NCBI GenBank assembly: GCA_038501195.1
Contig: JBBPUQ010000010.1
Location: forward strand, 2,125,501-2,189,500
Source of the DNA: Nemania diffusa
Taxonomy: Eukaryota; Ascomycota; Sordariomycetes; Xylariales; Xylariaceae
Length of the DNA: 64,000 nt
Direction: 5' to 3'
Shown in pieces: positions 35,710 through 47,448 of the stretch. The notes beneath the pieces were generated by a model. It was not told the origin of the DNA. It was given only the letters and a program-made list of their open reading frames with translations, and searched no databases. A program made the position numbers and the translations under genes. Position 1 is the stretch's first letter; the number at the start of each line of letters is the position of its first letter.

Positions 35710-37182
35710 TCACTCCCCGGCCGGCAGCGCCCTCAACACATCCTCCAGCGTCCTCGGCAACTCCATCAGGCGCGCGCCAGCAACCCTCTCCACGGTCGGG
35801 GCCCACCCGGCGGGCAGAGCCACGCCCTCCTTGCCGAGGATCATCTCGGCGACGGCGATGCCGCAGCGCGGCGCCACGGGCATGCCGTGGCCCGTGAAGG
35901 CGGCGCTCATCCACAGACCCTCGGCGGCGGCGGCACCGGCGTGGGCCTCCTCGCCGAGGAACGAGCCGGGCACGCGCCCGACCCAGGGGCTCCCGTCGCG
36001 CGAGAAGCCCATGATGCCGGTCCACTCGTACGCGGCGCTCAGCGCGCCGCCCTCGCCCGGCTCGCCGCCGGGCCGCAGCTCGACGGCGCCGGCCAGGGCG
36101 CGGCGCAGCGCGGCGCCGACGAGGGGGTCGACGGCGTCGTCGCGGGACACGCCCTCCTCGCCCCCCGGCGTGGCGAACCGCTCGCCGCCTAGGATCAGGC
36201 TCCTGTCGCCGCCAGTGCCGACGGCGGCGGCTTCGGTCTCCTCGACTTGGGAGTCGTCGAGCCCGCGGTGCACGAGGTACTGGTCGCTCGCGTCCTTGGT
36301 CCACACGTAGCTGTGCGGCAGCTGCCGCACCGCGCCGGCGGGCGGCTCGAGCGCGCAGACCTGGCCCCGCACGGGCACGACGACGTCCGCGAGGCCCGGG
36401 AGCAGGTACGACGTGTACGCGTTCGCCGCGACGAGCACCTCGCGCGCCGCGACCTCGCCCCGCGGCGTGTGCGCCACCCAGCCCTCTCCGCCGCCGCCGC
36501 GCCTCTCGAGGCGCGTCACGGGCGTGTTCGTCTGCAGGTTGAACGCCGCGGCGCCGTGCTCGGCCAGCAGCGTCTCCAGCACCCACGCCACGAGCTTGTA
36601 GGGCCACAGCTTCGCCGCGTTCGGCTGGTAGACGGCCGCCAGGGCCCCGGGGACGCGGCGCGCCGCCAGCTCGGCGCGGTCCGTGATCAGCACCGCCTTG
36701 TCCGCCAGGTCGGGGTGTTTTCCTAAGCGCCGGAGCTGCCGCTCCGCGGCCGCGAGGACGTCGGCTGAGTAGATGGCGTGCACGCCGCCGACGACGCGCC
36801 AGTCGCAGGGGATGGCGTGCGCGGCCACGAGGTCCCGGATGAGCGCGAAGGTGCCGAGCTCGAAGCGCGCGACGTCCTCGACGCTGTCCCACACGGCGGG
36901 CTGGCAGTGCCCGCCGTTGCGCCCCGTCGCGCCCCAGCAGGCCTCCCTGGCTTCGAGCATCACCACGCTGCGCCCGCCGGCGACGAGGGTGCGCGCCGCG
37001 AAGGCGCCGCTTATGCCGCTGCCTATGATGAGGACGTCGGCTGTGGCGGGGAGGGCGGGCGTTGTGTGGTGGTTTAGGAGCGTCTTGGACGGGTCGCGGT
37101 GCCAGTATGAGTGCGTGCTGTTTGGAGATGGCAGCTCGGCTTGCATGGTTTTGGCCTTAGGGGGGAGCGCCACCACGACCAT
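35710..37182 (-). CDS. FAD-dependent oxidoreductase (D-amino-acid-oxidase/GlpO-like family)
   Basis: A single-exon gene encodes 490 aa, with an ATG at 37182. The dinucleotide-binding motif VLIIGSGISGAFAARTL lies at about residues 50-66, with an acidic end of the second strand (VVMLEAREACWGATGRNGGHCQP). That GATGRNGGH block is typical of fungal DAO-fold oxidases. Later landmarks are VVVPVRGQVCAL, YVWTKDASDQYL, EWTGIMGFSRDGSPWVG and SAAFTGHGMPVAPRCGIAVAEMIL, the FAD-contacting C-terminal part. Members oxidise amino groups or similar substrates with FAD; the substrate is not evident. The gene is extremely GC-rich, so several long antisense and shifted frames overlap it without merit. Confidence 0.93.
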   Translation of the reverse strand: MVVVALPPKAKTMQAELPSPNSTHSYWHRDPSKTLLNHHTTPALPATADVLIIGSGISGAFAARTLVAGGRSVVMLEAREACWGATGRNGGHCQPAVWDSVEDVARFELGTFALIRDLVAAHAIPCDWRVVGGVHAIYSADVLAAAERQLRRLGKHPDLADKAVLITDRAELAARRVPGALAAVYQPNAAKLWPYKLVAWVLETLLAEHGAAAFNLQTNTPVTRLERRGGGGEGWVAHTPRGEVAAREVLVAANAYTSYLLPGLADVVVPVRGQVCALEPPAGAVRQLPHSYVWTKDASDQYLVHRGLDDSQVEETEAAAVGTGGDRSLILGGERFATPGGEEGVSRDDAVDPLVGAALRRALAGAVELRPGGEPGEGGALSAAYEWTGIMGFSRDGSPWVGRVPGSFLGEEAHAGAAAAEGLWMSAAFTGHGMPVAPRCGIAVAEMILGKEGVALPAGWAPTVERVAGARLMELPRTLEDVLRALPAGE

Positions 37183-38105
37183 CTTTATGATCTGAATGCT
37201 GAAACCTCTGGATAGCTAAATGAAATTTCGTTTATGGAGTTCCACTCCTCTACTACGATTTCGTATCTTTTTTTTAAGTCTAAGTGTCAAGGCTGCTTGT
37301 TGCTATCACCATGATAGTTGAAGGTCTTATACTCTACCTTCTAGTCATTCCCCGCATACTTACCTCCATGCTGCTGGGTGGAGCTCAGCAGATCAAGTGA
37401 AAACGTAAACTGCTACCTATTTCCCCATGTCACCAGGCAATAACCAACACAAACCGCTCCGTTTTCGCGCCGAGTATGGAAGGAAACATCAGTTAATGTG
37501 ACCTTATCTAACATGTCATAGTCCTGCGTTTATCTTACCTATCGATGCGTGCAGCTAACATGTGCAGCTATCGTGAGTCATGGTTCGATTACTCCAAGTA
37601 GCTAGCAGTAAGCGGCGGGAGCTACGTGTATCTAGATACAAGAGAGTAGATAAATCAACACATCCCCTTAATTCTCTCAGGTCTGTATATGAGATCCCTG
37701 GATGATAGTGTAGTGAGGCTGAAGTGAATGCAGTTTGTATAGAACTGACAACGCAAAACGATCGTGTTTCGTCTACATCATCATCTATCATTAGTATCAT
37801 TAATCGTACAAGTATATATACCCGCCGTGTACCACCCTCTGCCAATAAATACGAGACCACGCTCTCCAGAGAGCTCTTTGTTGAATAACAAGCACCAACG
37901 GAATACCAACTATAAAAATTATAGATGTAGTAATCCAACCTTGACAGGCAACGAGCCTCGCGGTTCGAAACCTCAGTTTTTGATTGAAGGTCATCGACGT
38001 CAACGTCCAATAATTCCGCGTCTTTCATCCTCCATCTAATAGCCATTCTAAAATTCCATGAGCCTTAACGCATTTTTTCTTCGATCGATCCGGACAACAA
38101 ACAAT
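37183..38105. other. Gene-free interval
   Basis: This is the promoter side of the FAD oxidoreductase and the 3' side of the DUF4048 gene. A 163-codon minus frame (37555-38046) begins with ATG but has composition and content unlike a conserved protein, and it lies in low-GC sequence. It is not called. Confidence 0.55.
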
Positions 38106-40064
38106 CTACGCTACGTTTCTCGTGAAGTCTTGGAAACCTGCATCAAATGTAGCCGTCTGACGCGGCGGCGACAAGCTCTTTTCCCACTCCTTAATGAAGT
38201 TCGAGGTTGTGTTCTTGATATTGCTGGGTGTGAGACGGTTCAGGATAGCCTGGGGCAACTCTTCAAACTTGCTGGGTGTCCTTGGGGACGTTTGCTGAAG
38301 TTCGCTGGTTGAACGTTTGCGTCTCCTGTTTTTATCTTGCATTAGAAAGCCAGCCTTCATTGCTACTGTTTCGGTATTTTCTCTGCCGCCTTTCCGTAGG
38401 GTAGTTTGTTCTTACAGTGCAATTTCGCTTTCATGAGCAGTCTCGGGAATAGCTGGAACGGCATCTCCGTTTACGGTGCTTCCACTCCATCGTGAGGTTT
38501 TCACGCTGGGCGAGTCCCAGTTGGACCAATCGTCGTCATCCAAGTTCTCAAAAGTCAGAGGTGTCCAAGAAAAATGCTTTCGTGCTCGGGGTTCTGGTCT
38601 GGAAGCCGTGCGCCTGTGCTGTAGATGATCGCCCGAGCTACTCGTGGACGGCCTGCTTAGGCTATCTGATGGGGAGCCTGGCTCTGTGGGAAATGGAATA
38701 CGGCCACGGTTCGATGTGGATGCGCGGATCGTGTCTTGGTCGCCCTCCATCTTATTCAACCGCAGACCCATCTCCGTAGTTCTATTTGTCGTCCCTGATA
38801 TAGCCTCATCGCCAACAGTTGCTTGCCTCAGATCTTCGACGAAGGTCCAAAGACCTTGCTTAAAGTCATTGGCCAACTGTTTGACGCCATTGGGTTGCTG
38901 GGTGCTTTGATGTGGTGCCCAGGTAGCACGTTTGTTCAGGGGGTAAGCAGCTGAAATGGGCGAGCGACTGATATACGACTCCGATGACCGGATACTATCC
39001 TGGTCCTCCTGCATCGATGCATCGCTAACAGACTTGGTAGGCGATAGTAGAGATAGAGTGCGCGTGTGGCTTCCACGGATAACCGTTCTCTTGTGCTGTC
39101 GAGGAGTCCCTTGGCTTTGTGCAAGAAGTATGGCTTTTCTCCTCTCAAGTTCACTATTGCGCTTTGTTGCTGCGCTATCTTCGTAGCTGTCACGGAGGTT
39201 TGCAGCGGGTGCCAAGGCTCGAGTTGGTTCGGCAGTGTTGTTTGGTGGTCTCTTTTTGCAACCTTCTGAAATAGTCCATTGCCTCTTCAGCCTTTTCAGC
39301 TCCACCTCAGCTCGTGCTAGCTCGTCTCGCAACTCCAACACACGACGTTCCTGTGCTGCTATCGCAATGATGAAGCCGTCAGAGTCAACAGGGGAATTGA
39401 GGGTCAAGGTGTCGATGGGCGTCGGGGGCATTGACGAAGTCGGCGTAGGCCTCGAAGACAGGCTGCTCGGTAGCGCAATTGGCAGTGTCAAGGAAAGTCG
39501 GTTTGCATTTCGAGAGGCAGATGACGTAGAACGCATTAATCGTGTCTCGGATGTCTCGCTTAGTGCCGGCGGCTGTGGTGGTGGAGGCATGGAAGCCAAC
39601 GTGGTATCTATGAGAGTTGACCCATTTTCCTCATCGTGTGGCCCTTCACTACCTGGAGACGAAGGCACGGGACGAGTCGCCAGCGTAGTGTCTTCCGGCC
39701 TGAAATCGATGCTAGAAGCATTCAAGACTGCATTAAGAGAAACAGGTGCATTGGGGGATGCACGCGAAAGACGACGCTCCAAGCCCATATCTGCCCTCAC
39801 GGATACCCCGAGAATCCCTTCGAAAGAGCGACGATGCCAAGGTTCGCCTATGAGACGTCGGCGTTGGCTTTGGTTAGGGTGATAATCTGGCAAGGGAATG
39901 GACGGAGCACTTGGGGCACGGCGGTACCTCTGCCTCCTGGAATCCGAATTTGATGTTCTTCTAGAATACAGAACAGTGATTATGTTGTTGAGGCACCTGT
40001 CGTTGAAAAGAGTGAACGAAGAAGATGTAGCTAAGCAAATTTGTAAGAGCTGTATCGATTTCAT
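38106..40064 (-). CDS. DUF4048 domain protein
   Basis: The model is complement(38106..38325, 38416..40064), encoding 622 aa. The 90-nt intron has donor CT|GTAAGA and acceptor AAACAG|G. It joins the long first exon to a C-terminal part (SKFEELPQAILNRLTPSNIK ... FIKEWEKSLSPP) that typifies this family; without it the protein would stop six bases into the intron. The core signature DSDGFIIAIAAQERRVLELR plus a coiled coil lies in the middle, followed by LANDFKQGLWTFVEDLRQATVG and FSWTPLTFENLDDDDWSNWD. The N-terminal about 50 residues are uncertain: a good acceptor (TATTCTAG) near 39963 suggests the true start may be in an upstream exon. The function of DUF4048 proteins is unknown; the protein looks soluble and largely disordered. 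Confidence 0.85.
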
Positions 40065-41627
40065 GGACAGACAAAATGAATTGCAGTGATTGCGACGTAA
40101 TCCACCATCGGCACACCAGGTAGATGGCGAAGATTAATGTGAAGACTGCAATTGCAGTGCTGGCGAAAGAAAGTGAAGCTGTGCTCGAGAAGTGCAGCGT
40201 TGGAAGTAGGTAAATTGATGGAAGCACCTGAGAAGGTACTGAAATAGCAGACCGTAGATGGTAGGTAGCAGGTAGCGGCAGGTATTAAACTGGGTTGGGA
40301 CCTTGCAGCCAATACCTACTGGTACTACCTATAATTAACCCAATAAGATGATAGGGCAGTCCCTGTCAGTCAGGGGCAGCTGAGAGCCAAGGCGACGAAT
40401 TGCAATACCGTTGTAAACAACGTACTGTAGGTTATCTCCTGGCATAAGAAGCTGAGAAAGAAGAAGAGAAGAGAGTCTTTTGATAAATTCTAAGCAGAAA
40501 ATGCTACTAATAGTAGCTTATGGCGAAAGTATTCAAGAGATTGAGTATATCTTGTGATTTTAAGTAGTAGCTATTATAGCTGTATGTACCCTCAAAGTCG
40601 GAAGCGTTAATTCCACGAAGGACTATACACCGAGAATAATAAGATAGACATGTAAATAGCGGAGTCGCTAATCTTTGTCGCATGGAAAAGGGTCAGGGTT
40701 TGCTTTAAATATGGAATATTAGGGAAGTTAGTTTATCTTGCTTATTTATCAATTGTTTGTTTTGATTTATTGCGTATAGGTGTTGTCGTATCTACGTAGT
40801 ATTCTTCAAGCCTCCCGCCCGTCCCTACGCCATCTCTACAATAGCACTACATGGTATACATAGTGTAGTACGTAACTATATACCGCTAGAGAGGTAGGTA
40901 GCCACTTTGGGTTCCCAGTCAACCATCAACGAAGCCACGGGCCCAACAGGCGATACACCGGATCATCTGTGACCCTATTTTGGTGGCCGCGTCGTCTGAT
41001 TCAGGGGCAGACTTGGAACAGCGCATTGTTTTGTGGAAAGTAGGTATTCTGTACAAAATACACTAATGGCGTTAAAACCTGCAGAGACGAAATGATGTCC
41101 TGCAGGTCCCATTTATTATGTGGGGAGCCCAAGGTGAGCCTAGGCATCCTGGCAATTGGAATCGCCTTTGCTGAAGAACCCAGCACACCATGACGAAACC
41201 CCTTTATGGGGGCTCGTGGAGAAACTGACAGCTGGCGGCTGGCGTAAAGCTGCTGCAGACGGATATATCTATTTCCCAGCTGGCAGTTATCATTACCTAG
41301 TAGGCGGTAGGCATGCAAGCACGTGAACACGGGTTATTGACATCGCGTCAAGCTTTGGCCCCGCGTCTGCTAATCAGAACGAGTCAATGGATTTCGCTTC
41401 GATGTTACACCCATTCAGGCAGAGCAAAATAAGGTTTATTTGCAGCCATCGGTCCCACCATAGCCTCCTTCCTAACCACAAGCTTACAATGACTCTTTGT
41501 CCTTTGCTGCCTACAAACATGATCCCTATGGTCTACCAGTATATATCCGTCGTAGACTTGGTCCCTTCCTCTGGGACCATCTTTTCCCCGTGACTCGCGC
41601 CCTGCAGATTTCTTCGTCACAATTACA
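40065..41627. other. Divergent intergenic region
   Basis: This lies upstream of both the DUF4048 gene (minus) and the DNA ligase gene (plus). It holds AT-rich tracts and several short unsupported frames, and I found no further gene. Confidence 0.55.
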
Positions 41628-44600
41628 ATGCCGTTTCCTTATAGATATATATGTGATCTACTTCAGCACCTCGATGATGAATTGCGCAAGTCGCCAGAAA
41701 AACAAACACCCTCCGACGTAATCGTCAAGTCTTGGTTCCAACAGCATCGCTCTCTCTTCAATGCGCCTGAAAATGACGCCTGCGCCATACTCTCAACATT
41801 ATTGCCCGAGAGAAGAACGGATAGAGTCTACAATATACAGGCCCCAAAACTACAAAGCATTTTCGGCAAGGTATTGAGACTGGGCGCCTCGCGAGTACTG
41901 GAACTGCGGAGATGGACTGAGCCCGGCTCTGGCATAGATCTTGGTGACTGTGTCGAGGGCATCTTACGACGGACGGTAGGTGCCTTTTAGTGTCACCCCA
42001 ACGATTGCTGGCATATATACATGCGATCCAAGTCGCATAAATCACTAATAATCTGTAGCCCAATTCCCGCGATGACATAACTCATCTTACCGTAGAAGAT
42101 ATTGACGAGACATTGAGTCGCATTGCAGCAACCTGTAGATTCAGCTCGCCTGCGGTCAGAGGCCTGCACAAAACGCTTAATGTGCGCGATACAAACGGGT
42201 TGTTGGCTAGCATATATACCCGTCTTGGTTCGCGGGATGCAAAATGGTTCACTCGGTTGGTGCTGAAGAACTACCAGCCTGTGGCACTGAATGCGCACAC
42301 TGTTTTCGTCAACTATCATCCAATCTTGCCTCAAATGATGAAAATTCGAGACGACCTTTCCACTGCAACGGCATATTTACGGCACATTAACGAGAAGCGT
42401 GATGCGCCGAGCACCATTGCAAGCTTACTGAAACCCAGCCTGGGCACAAAGGTTGGGAGGCAGCCTTGGTTTAAAGGAAGAAGTATTAAGAATTGCATGG
42501 ATATGGCTCAAGGGCGAGACGTGATTTGCGAACAAAAAATCGATGGCGAGTACTGTCAGATTCATATCGACTTACGCAAGCCTCGTAATTGTATCCAAAT
42601 CTTCTCCAAGAGCGCAAAAGATAGCACAGCAGATCGCGATGGCTTACATAAGTTAGTTATCACTCCATCAACACCCCCTTACCTTTGACTAACAGGGAAT
42701 AGGGCTATACGAGATTCTCTCAAGATAGGAAATGAAGATTGCCCTCTTGTCAAAGGCTGCATCCTGGAGGGAGAGCTTGTGGTGTACAGCACAAAGGCAA
42801 GACTCCTCTATGGTAGTTAGAATATAAGTACCCTACTAATAGGCGACAAATAGGAACACAAGGTACTCCCGTTTCATAAAATCCGGAAACATGTTTCTCG
42901 TTCGGGCTCATTTATGGGTACCGCGAACGACTCGCAGTAGGTTTCCACTGAGTAGCAATCATAAATTTGGGACTCACGTGCTAGTAGGCCACATGATCAT
43001 GAGCATCTAATGGTTATATACTATGATGTGCTTTTGATCGACGATGCGTCTCTAATTGGAGCGAAGAATAGTGAACGATTTAGACGGCTGAGCGAGATAA
43101 TTACATGCCGGACGGGTTACGCAGAACTGGTATCTCGAACTACCATCCGCACCTCTCGACCCTCGGCTGTACGAACTCTACGTGAGCTTTTTGCGCAATG
43201 CATTTCTTCTCGTGGCGAGGGATTGGTGTTGAAGCCGGACGAGCCCTACTTCGATTTCAACTCGAAACACATGCCCTACAGGTGTTGCAATATCAAGTTG
43301 AAGAAGGAGTATGTTCAAGGGTGGGGAGACGTGGGAGACTTTGCAGTTATAGGTGCATCGTATGATGCTGCAAAGGCAAGAGAGTATAGGTTGCCCAACG
43401 TGAAGTGGACCCATTTCTTTATAGGGTGCTTGGAAAACCACAACCAAGCACGAGCGAAGACCGAGATGCCCAGGTTTCGGGTAACGAACATCGTTGAGCT
43501 CACGGGGCCAACGTTGTCAGCATTCTGGGCTCAGCTAAGTCCTATATCAGTGCCATATACGGAGAATACATTTATTGAGCTTGGGTACAGTGGAAGCATA
43601 ATGGCGAAGAAACCGACGGTTATATTCCCATGCCCGTTAGTCTTTGATATGCGTTGTTTTTCCTACGACAAAGAGCCGAACACCAACTTCTGGAGCATGC
43701 GATTCCCACAGGTTAGTAAAGTACATTACGATCGATCATATCTGGACTCCATGACGTTTTCCGAGCTGCAGGAAGTAGCCGAGGCAGCAACACATGTTCC
43801 CGAAGAGGAAGATAGCCAGGAGATGCGCCAATGGGTAAAAGCTCTCGAGAAGATGGATCGTGGAAAGTTCTCGGTTGATGCCCTTAGCCAAGCGACTACC
43901 TGCTCTGATGCTCCCTCGTCACCTACGTCGTCAGCGTCATCCCAGTTTACTACACCACAGCCCAGACGTGATTTACTTACTCCCCCGAGGTCCTCAGCTA
44001 TTGAAATTGCATCATCTTCTGCAAAGCTCAACCCTCCCAGTCAGACAATATCGGCTTCGAACCATCATAAACGGCCACGTGGTGAGCAGTCGGAATCGAG
44101 GCACGCTATGAAGCGGCATCGTAGGCACTCTATCCTATCATCGATTACTCCATCTCAGGAAAGTACCCCAACAGATAACTCTGTCCCTCGTCCGCGACAT
44201 CGGGAGCCCCTTAGCCAGGTAAACCCAAACGTTTCCGAAGAGAGCCGCATGGGATCCCAGCAACTTCCATGTACTTTACCCCCAGCAACGTCATCGGTAC
44301 AGGAAAACACTAGCCTCCCTCCCCAGAAGCCTACTGTCTCCTCGCCAGCTGCATACTATACGGCATCAGAGACGGTCTCCTCTTCGCCTAGTAGAGAGAC
44401 TAGGGTCCGACAAAGTTCGGTAACAATCCAGAGTCAAAGCAGGACAATCTCGTCAAGCGCCCCATGTTGTTCCATTGCCAAACATGAATGCGTCCTTGCC
44501 AACTGCTCTATCTTGCTCGCGCCGTGTATATCGAGCTATGCTTGGATCACAGAGGATTTGCTGAGACGCCACGGTATCGGCGACCCCCTTCTCGACCCGC

Positions 44601-44917
44601 GGGTCTGGAATAACATAGATGCACAGTCGAGCATGTGCAGAAGCACCAGCAGCCTCGAGCGCGAGGCAACCTGCACAGATGCGCCTGAAAAGAAACGGCG
44701 AGCCCGGAAGATTTGCTTGGTTGAAACGAGACGGAAAGAAGCAACCGAGGCGTTTCTGCTGAAGATCAAGGACGCTGGTCTGAAGAGAGGCGGCGAACGG
44801 GAATGGGTTACCGTGTATGATTGGCGAGTTCTGGAATTCATCACGGAGCAGGAAGAGCTGGAGAAGTCATCCAGGGTTAGGGACCCCTGGAGACGGTTTT
44901 ATGTGGGAATCGCATAG
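41628..44917 (+). CDS. ATP-dependent DNA ligase domain protein
   Basis: The five-exon model is 41628..41975, 42059..42651, 42703..42796, 42854..42936 and 42988..44917, encoding 1015 aa. Ligase motifs appear in order: motif I ICEQKIDGEYCQ with the AMP-accepting Lys at about residue 276, EGELVVYS, LMVIYYDVLLID at about 380, EGLVLKPDE at about 450 and IKLKKEY at about 472. An N-terminal helical DNA-binding-type region precedes them. After about residue 620 comes a long Ser/Pro-rich linker. A C-terminal block at about 870-905 (CVLANCSILLAPCISSYAWI) looks like a degenerate BRCT-type segment. The architecture recalls DNA ligase IV relatives, but this is a divergent fungal form, so the repair role is inferred. 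The third intron uses a GC donor (AAG|GCAAGA), which is needed to restore STKEHKVLPFHKI. Confidence 0.9.
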
Positions 44918-45398
44918 ACAGACGGATGGGTGGTTCGCGGTGATTTGCTCGCATTTACATGGGCGCATTGCTTAACGATACCACGGTTAGCTTACGGCAC
45001 GGCATTAGGCGGTTGCATTTATTAGCACGGACAGAGGCGCTTCGATGAATTCTACTTTCGCGTTGTTCTTTTCATTTGATCTCACGCAGAAAAGCGTTTG
45101 GATTTCCATCATCCGGATGCAAAGTCGAACCGCGTTGAGGATGACACGAGTGACGTGACATATATTTAATATTATATATATGTGCCCCATATCCAAATCT
45201 ATCGCCAGTAGACAGTCTATATCGTAGGGGCACTTTATTCGACCCATTACTGTATTTGGCGTTCCGGACAGTATCCCCGATTCTATCCATATATGTCTTA
45301 AGATGGTATTATAAGCATGATAGATCATTAGAATTTTTTTTACAGCTCGGCCCGCCTATATATTCCATCCCGTCCCGATCTCCATTTCCCCTTGGCCC
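44918..45398. other. Short gap between convergent genes
   Basis: These are the 3' flanks of the DNA ligase and erg2. The gap is AT-rich and no gene is seen. Confidence 0.6.
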
Positions 45399-46184
45399 CT
45401 AGAACTTGCCGAGGGCGAGGTTGCCGAGCATCTCGCGGCCGGTGATGTAGGTGGTGCGCCAGAGGGTGGGCAGGTCGAGGGTGGAGGAGAGGCCGTCGGC
45501 GAAGCCGAAGAAGAGCATGGGGGGGATCCAGCCGCGGGCGTACTCGAGGGCGAAGCAGCCCTCGGGCATCTTGTACTGCTTGACGGTGCCGCGGCGCAGG
45601 TGGTGCACGGCGCCGGCGGGGTAGACCTCGGGCGCGTAGGCCCCCGGCGTGTACGCCCACTGCTCGCCCGAGAGGATGTGGAAGTAGTCGTCCGCCGTGT
45701 GCCGCCCCGTGTGGCCCTCGGTGCCCACCGCCGTGCCGAAGATGATGAGGTACTCGGTTACGCCTGCGGAACGAGTGAAGCGCCCGTGTTAGTTTCTTTT
45801 TAGATTATGGTAGGAGGAGGAGGAGGAGGGGGAGGACATGGGAGGGTGGAGCTTACTGGCGTGGATCAGGTACATGCCGCCCATGGCGCCGCCGGCGTTG
45901 TTGAACATCCACTCGTCCGGGTCGTCGTGGCGGTGGGCGTTGACGTGCCGCGGGTGGCGCTCGGCGAGCTCGCTCACGATGTAGTTGACGACGGCGCCCG
46001 TGTCGTTGCCGTGGGCGCTGATGCCGCGCCGCGCGAGGTCGTGCAGCTCGTCCATCTGGAAGATGTAGAAGCTCTCGAGGTTGCGCTCCAGGAGCATGAC
46101 GACGGGCGCGAAGATGCCGAGCACGATGGCGAGCGTGGTGAGCAGGCGCGTTAGCCCGCCGGACTGTGAGGTTTTCGGCGCCAT
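45399..46184 (-). CDS. erg2: C-8 sterol isomerase (ERG2/sigma-1 receptor family)
   Basis: Exons complement(45399..45763, 45857..46184) encode 230 aa. The intron is GT-AG, and splicing joins [10 protein letters not shown] to [20 protein letters not shown]. An N-terminal membrane segment lies at about residues 12-31 ([18 protein letters not shown]). The conserved enzyme core follows: [49 protein letters not shown] and a C-terminal [16 protein letters not shown]. Length and motifs match fungal Erg2. The enzyme shifts the sterol double bond from C8 to C7 in ergosterol synthesis, in the endoplasmic reticulum. It is divergently arranged with csl4, with 488 bp between the two start codons, so the promoters are shared or adjacent. 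Confidence 0.96.
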
Positions 46185-46672
46185 TGGTGCTGCTGTGCGA
46201 GAGGAGACAGGCCTAAGGAACGACTGGAGAAGGAATGAAGAAAAATTGAAAACCTGTAGAAGTAAATGAGCGACTATAAAATTAAACGAGTGTCGGTATG
46301 CAAGTGATAAGACAAAAAGACTGGGCAATAATGAATTGGCAGCGTATTCGTACTCGCCCTGGACCCTGGTTTTATGTATTTATCTACCTACATAGTCAGG
46401 AACCTGGTACAGGGATACTGTGGGGTCTATCTAGCATCCCAAGCAGCTGGACCGCACTAGGTACTTCTCTTGAGACTTCCCTATTGGCTGGACAGGCCAA
46501 CGCTATCGGTGAAAGGGCCCTTCGAACACCGATCAATTGGGGTAGACTAGGTGGAACTTAGAAGCTTTACATCATTGCAAGAAAAAAAAAGCTCTAATCG
46601 ACTTAGACTTTCATCTTCGACCTCTTTGGCGATAACATTACGACAACAAAAACAACACACGGGGCAGTGAAA
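46185..46672. promoter_or_regulatory. Divergent erg2/csl4 intergenic region
   Basis: These 488 bp separate the start codons of two head-to-head conserved genes and must hold both promoters and 5' UTRs. No specific operator is assigned. An 87-codon frame inside it has no support. Confidence 0.55.
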
Positions 46673-47448
46673 ATGGCGCTGGCACAAGCACAAACGGTAG
46701 CCATACCTGGCCAGCTTCTGGGCCCGTCAAACAAATATAGCGCCGGTCCAGGAACATACATCAACGAATCGAACTTGTACTCGTCGCTGCTGGGCACCAT
46801 CAGCATCACGGAGCCCGAAAAGGCCCCAGGCCCCGCGAAGCGCATGCACCGCATCGCCGCCCTAAACAACACGCCGAGCCCATCGTCGAGCAGCCCGACC
46901 TCCCTGCCCACGATCTCCGTCTCGCCGGCGGTCAGCAGCAGCAGCAGCACGGCGGCGGCCGAGCAGCAGCGGGACAAGCGCGAGGTGCTCCCGGAGGTGG
47001 GCAACGTGGTGCTGTGCCGCGTGACGCGCATCACGCCGCGCGAGGCGACGGTGGCCATCCTCGTGGTGGGCGACGCCGTGCTCTCGGCGCAGTGGCAGGG
47101 CGTCGTGCGCGTGCAGGACGTGCGCGCCACCGAGAAGGACCGCGTGAGGATCTACGAGAGCTTCCGGCCCGGGGACATTGTGCGGGCGCAGGTGGTGAGT
47201 TTTATCCATACACAGACGGGAGGAGATTTTATGTGCGCGTGCGGAACGCTAGCTAACAAAGGTTGTACGGGTAACAGATCTCGTTGGGTGACCAGGCTAA
47301 TTATTACCTCTCGACCGCAAATAACGAGCTTGGGGTTATCATGGCCACGAGTGAGGCGGGCAATGCCATGTTCCCCGTCAGCTGGAAGGAATACAAGGAC
47401 CCTGAGACGGGCTTGAGCGAGAATCGGAAGGTTGCGAAGCCTCTTTGA
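46673..47448 (+). CDS. csl4: Exosome complex component Csl4
   Basis: Exons 46673..47194 and 47278..47448 encode 230 aa. The intron (GTG|GTGAGT ... AACAG|ATC) is required to read VRAQV into ISLGDQANYYLST. The N-terminal domain begins AIPGQLLGPSNKYSAGPGTY. A Ser-rich insert lies at about residues 65-100. The S1-like domain covers about 105-190 (VGNVVLCRVTRI, VRVQDVRATEKDRV, YESFRPGDIVRAQV), and the zinc-ribbon-like end carries NNELGVIMATSEAGNAMFPV. Csl4 is a cap subunit of the RNA exosome, which degrades and trims RNAs in nucleus and cytoplasm. Size and domain order match the family. Confidence 0.95.

Noticed and set aside
35543..36892. 449-codon minus-strand frame overlapping the FAD oxidoreductase
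   Set aside because: It is Arg/Gly/Ala-rich throughout, lies out of frame with a clear conserved enzyme and reflects very high GC with few stop codons.
37555..38046. 163-codon minus-strand frame starting with ATG
   Set aside because: It has no recognisable domain, lies in the 3' flank of the DUF4048 gene, and has competing frames on the other strand.
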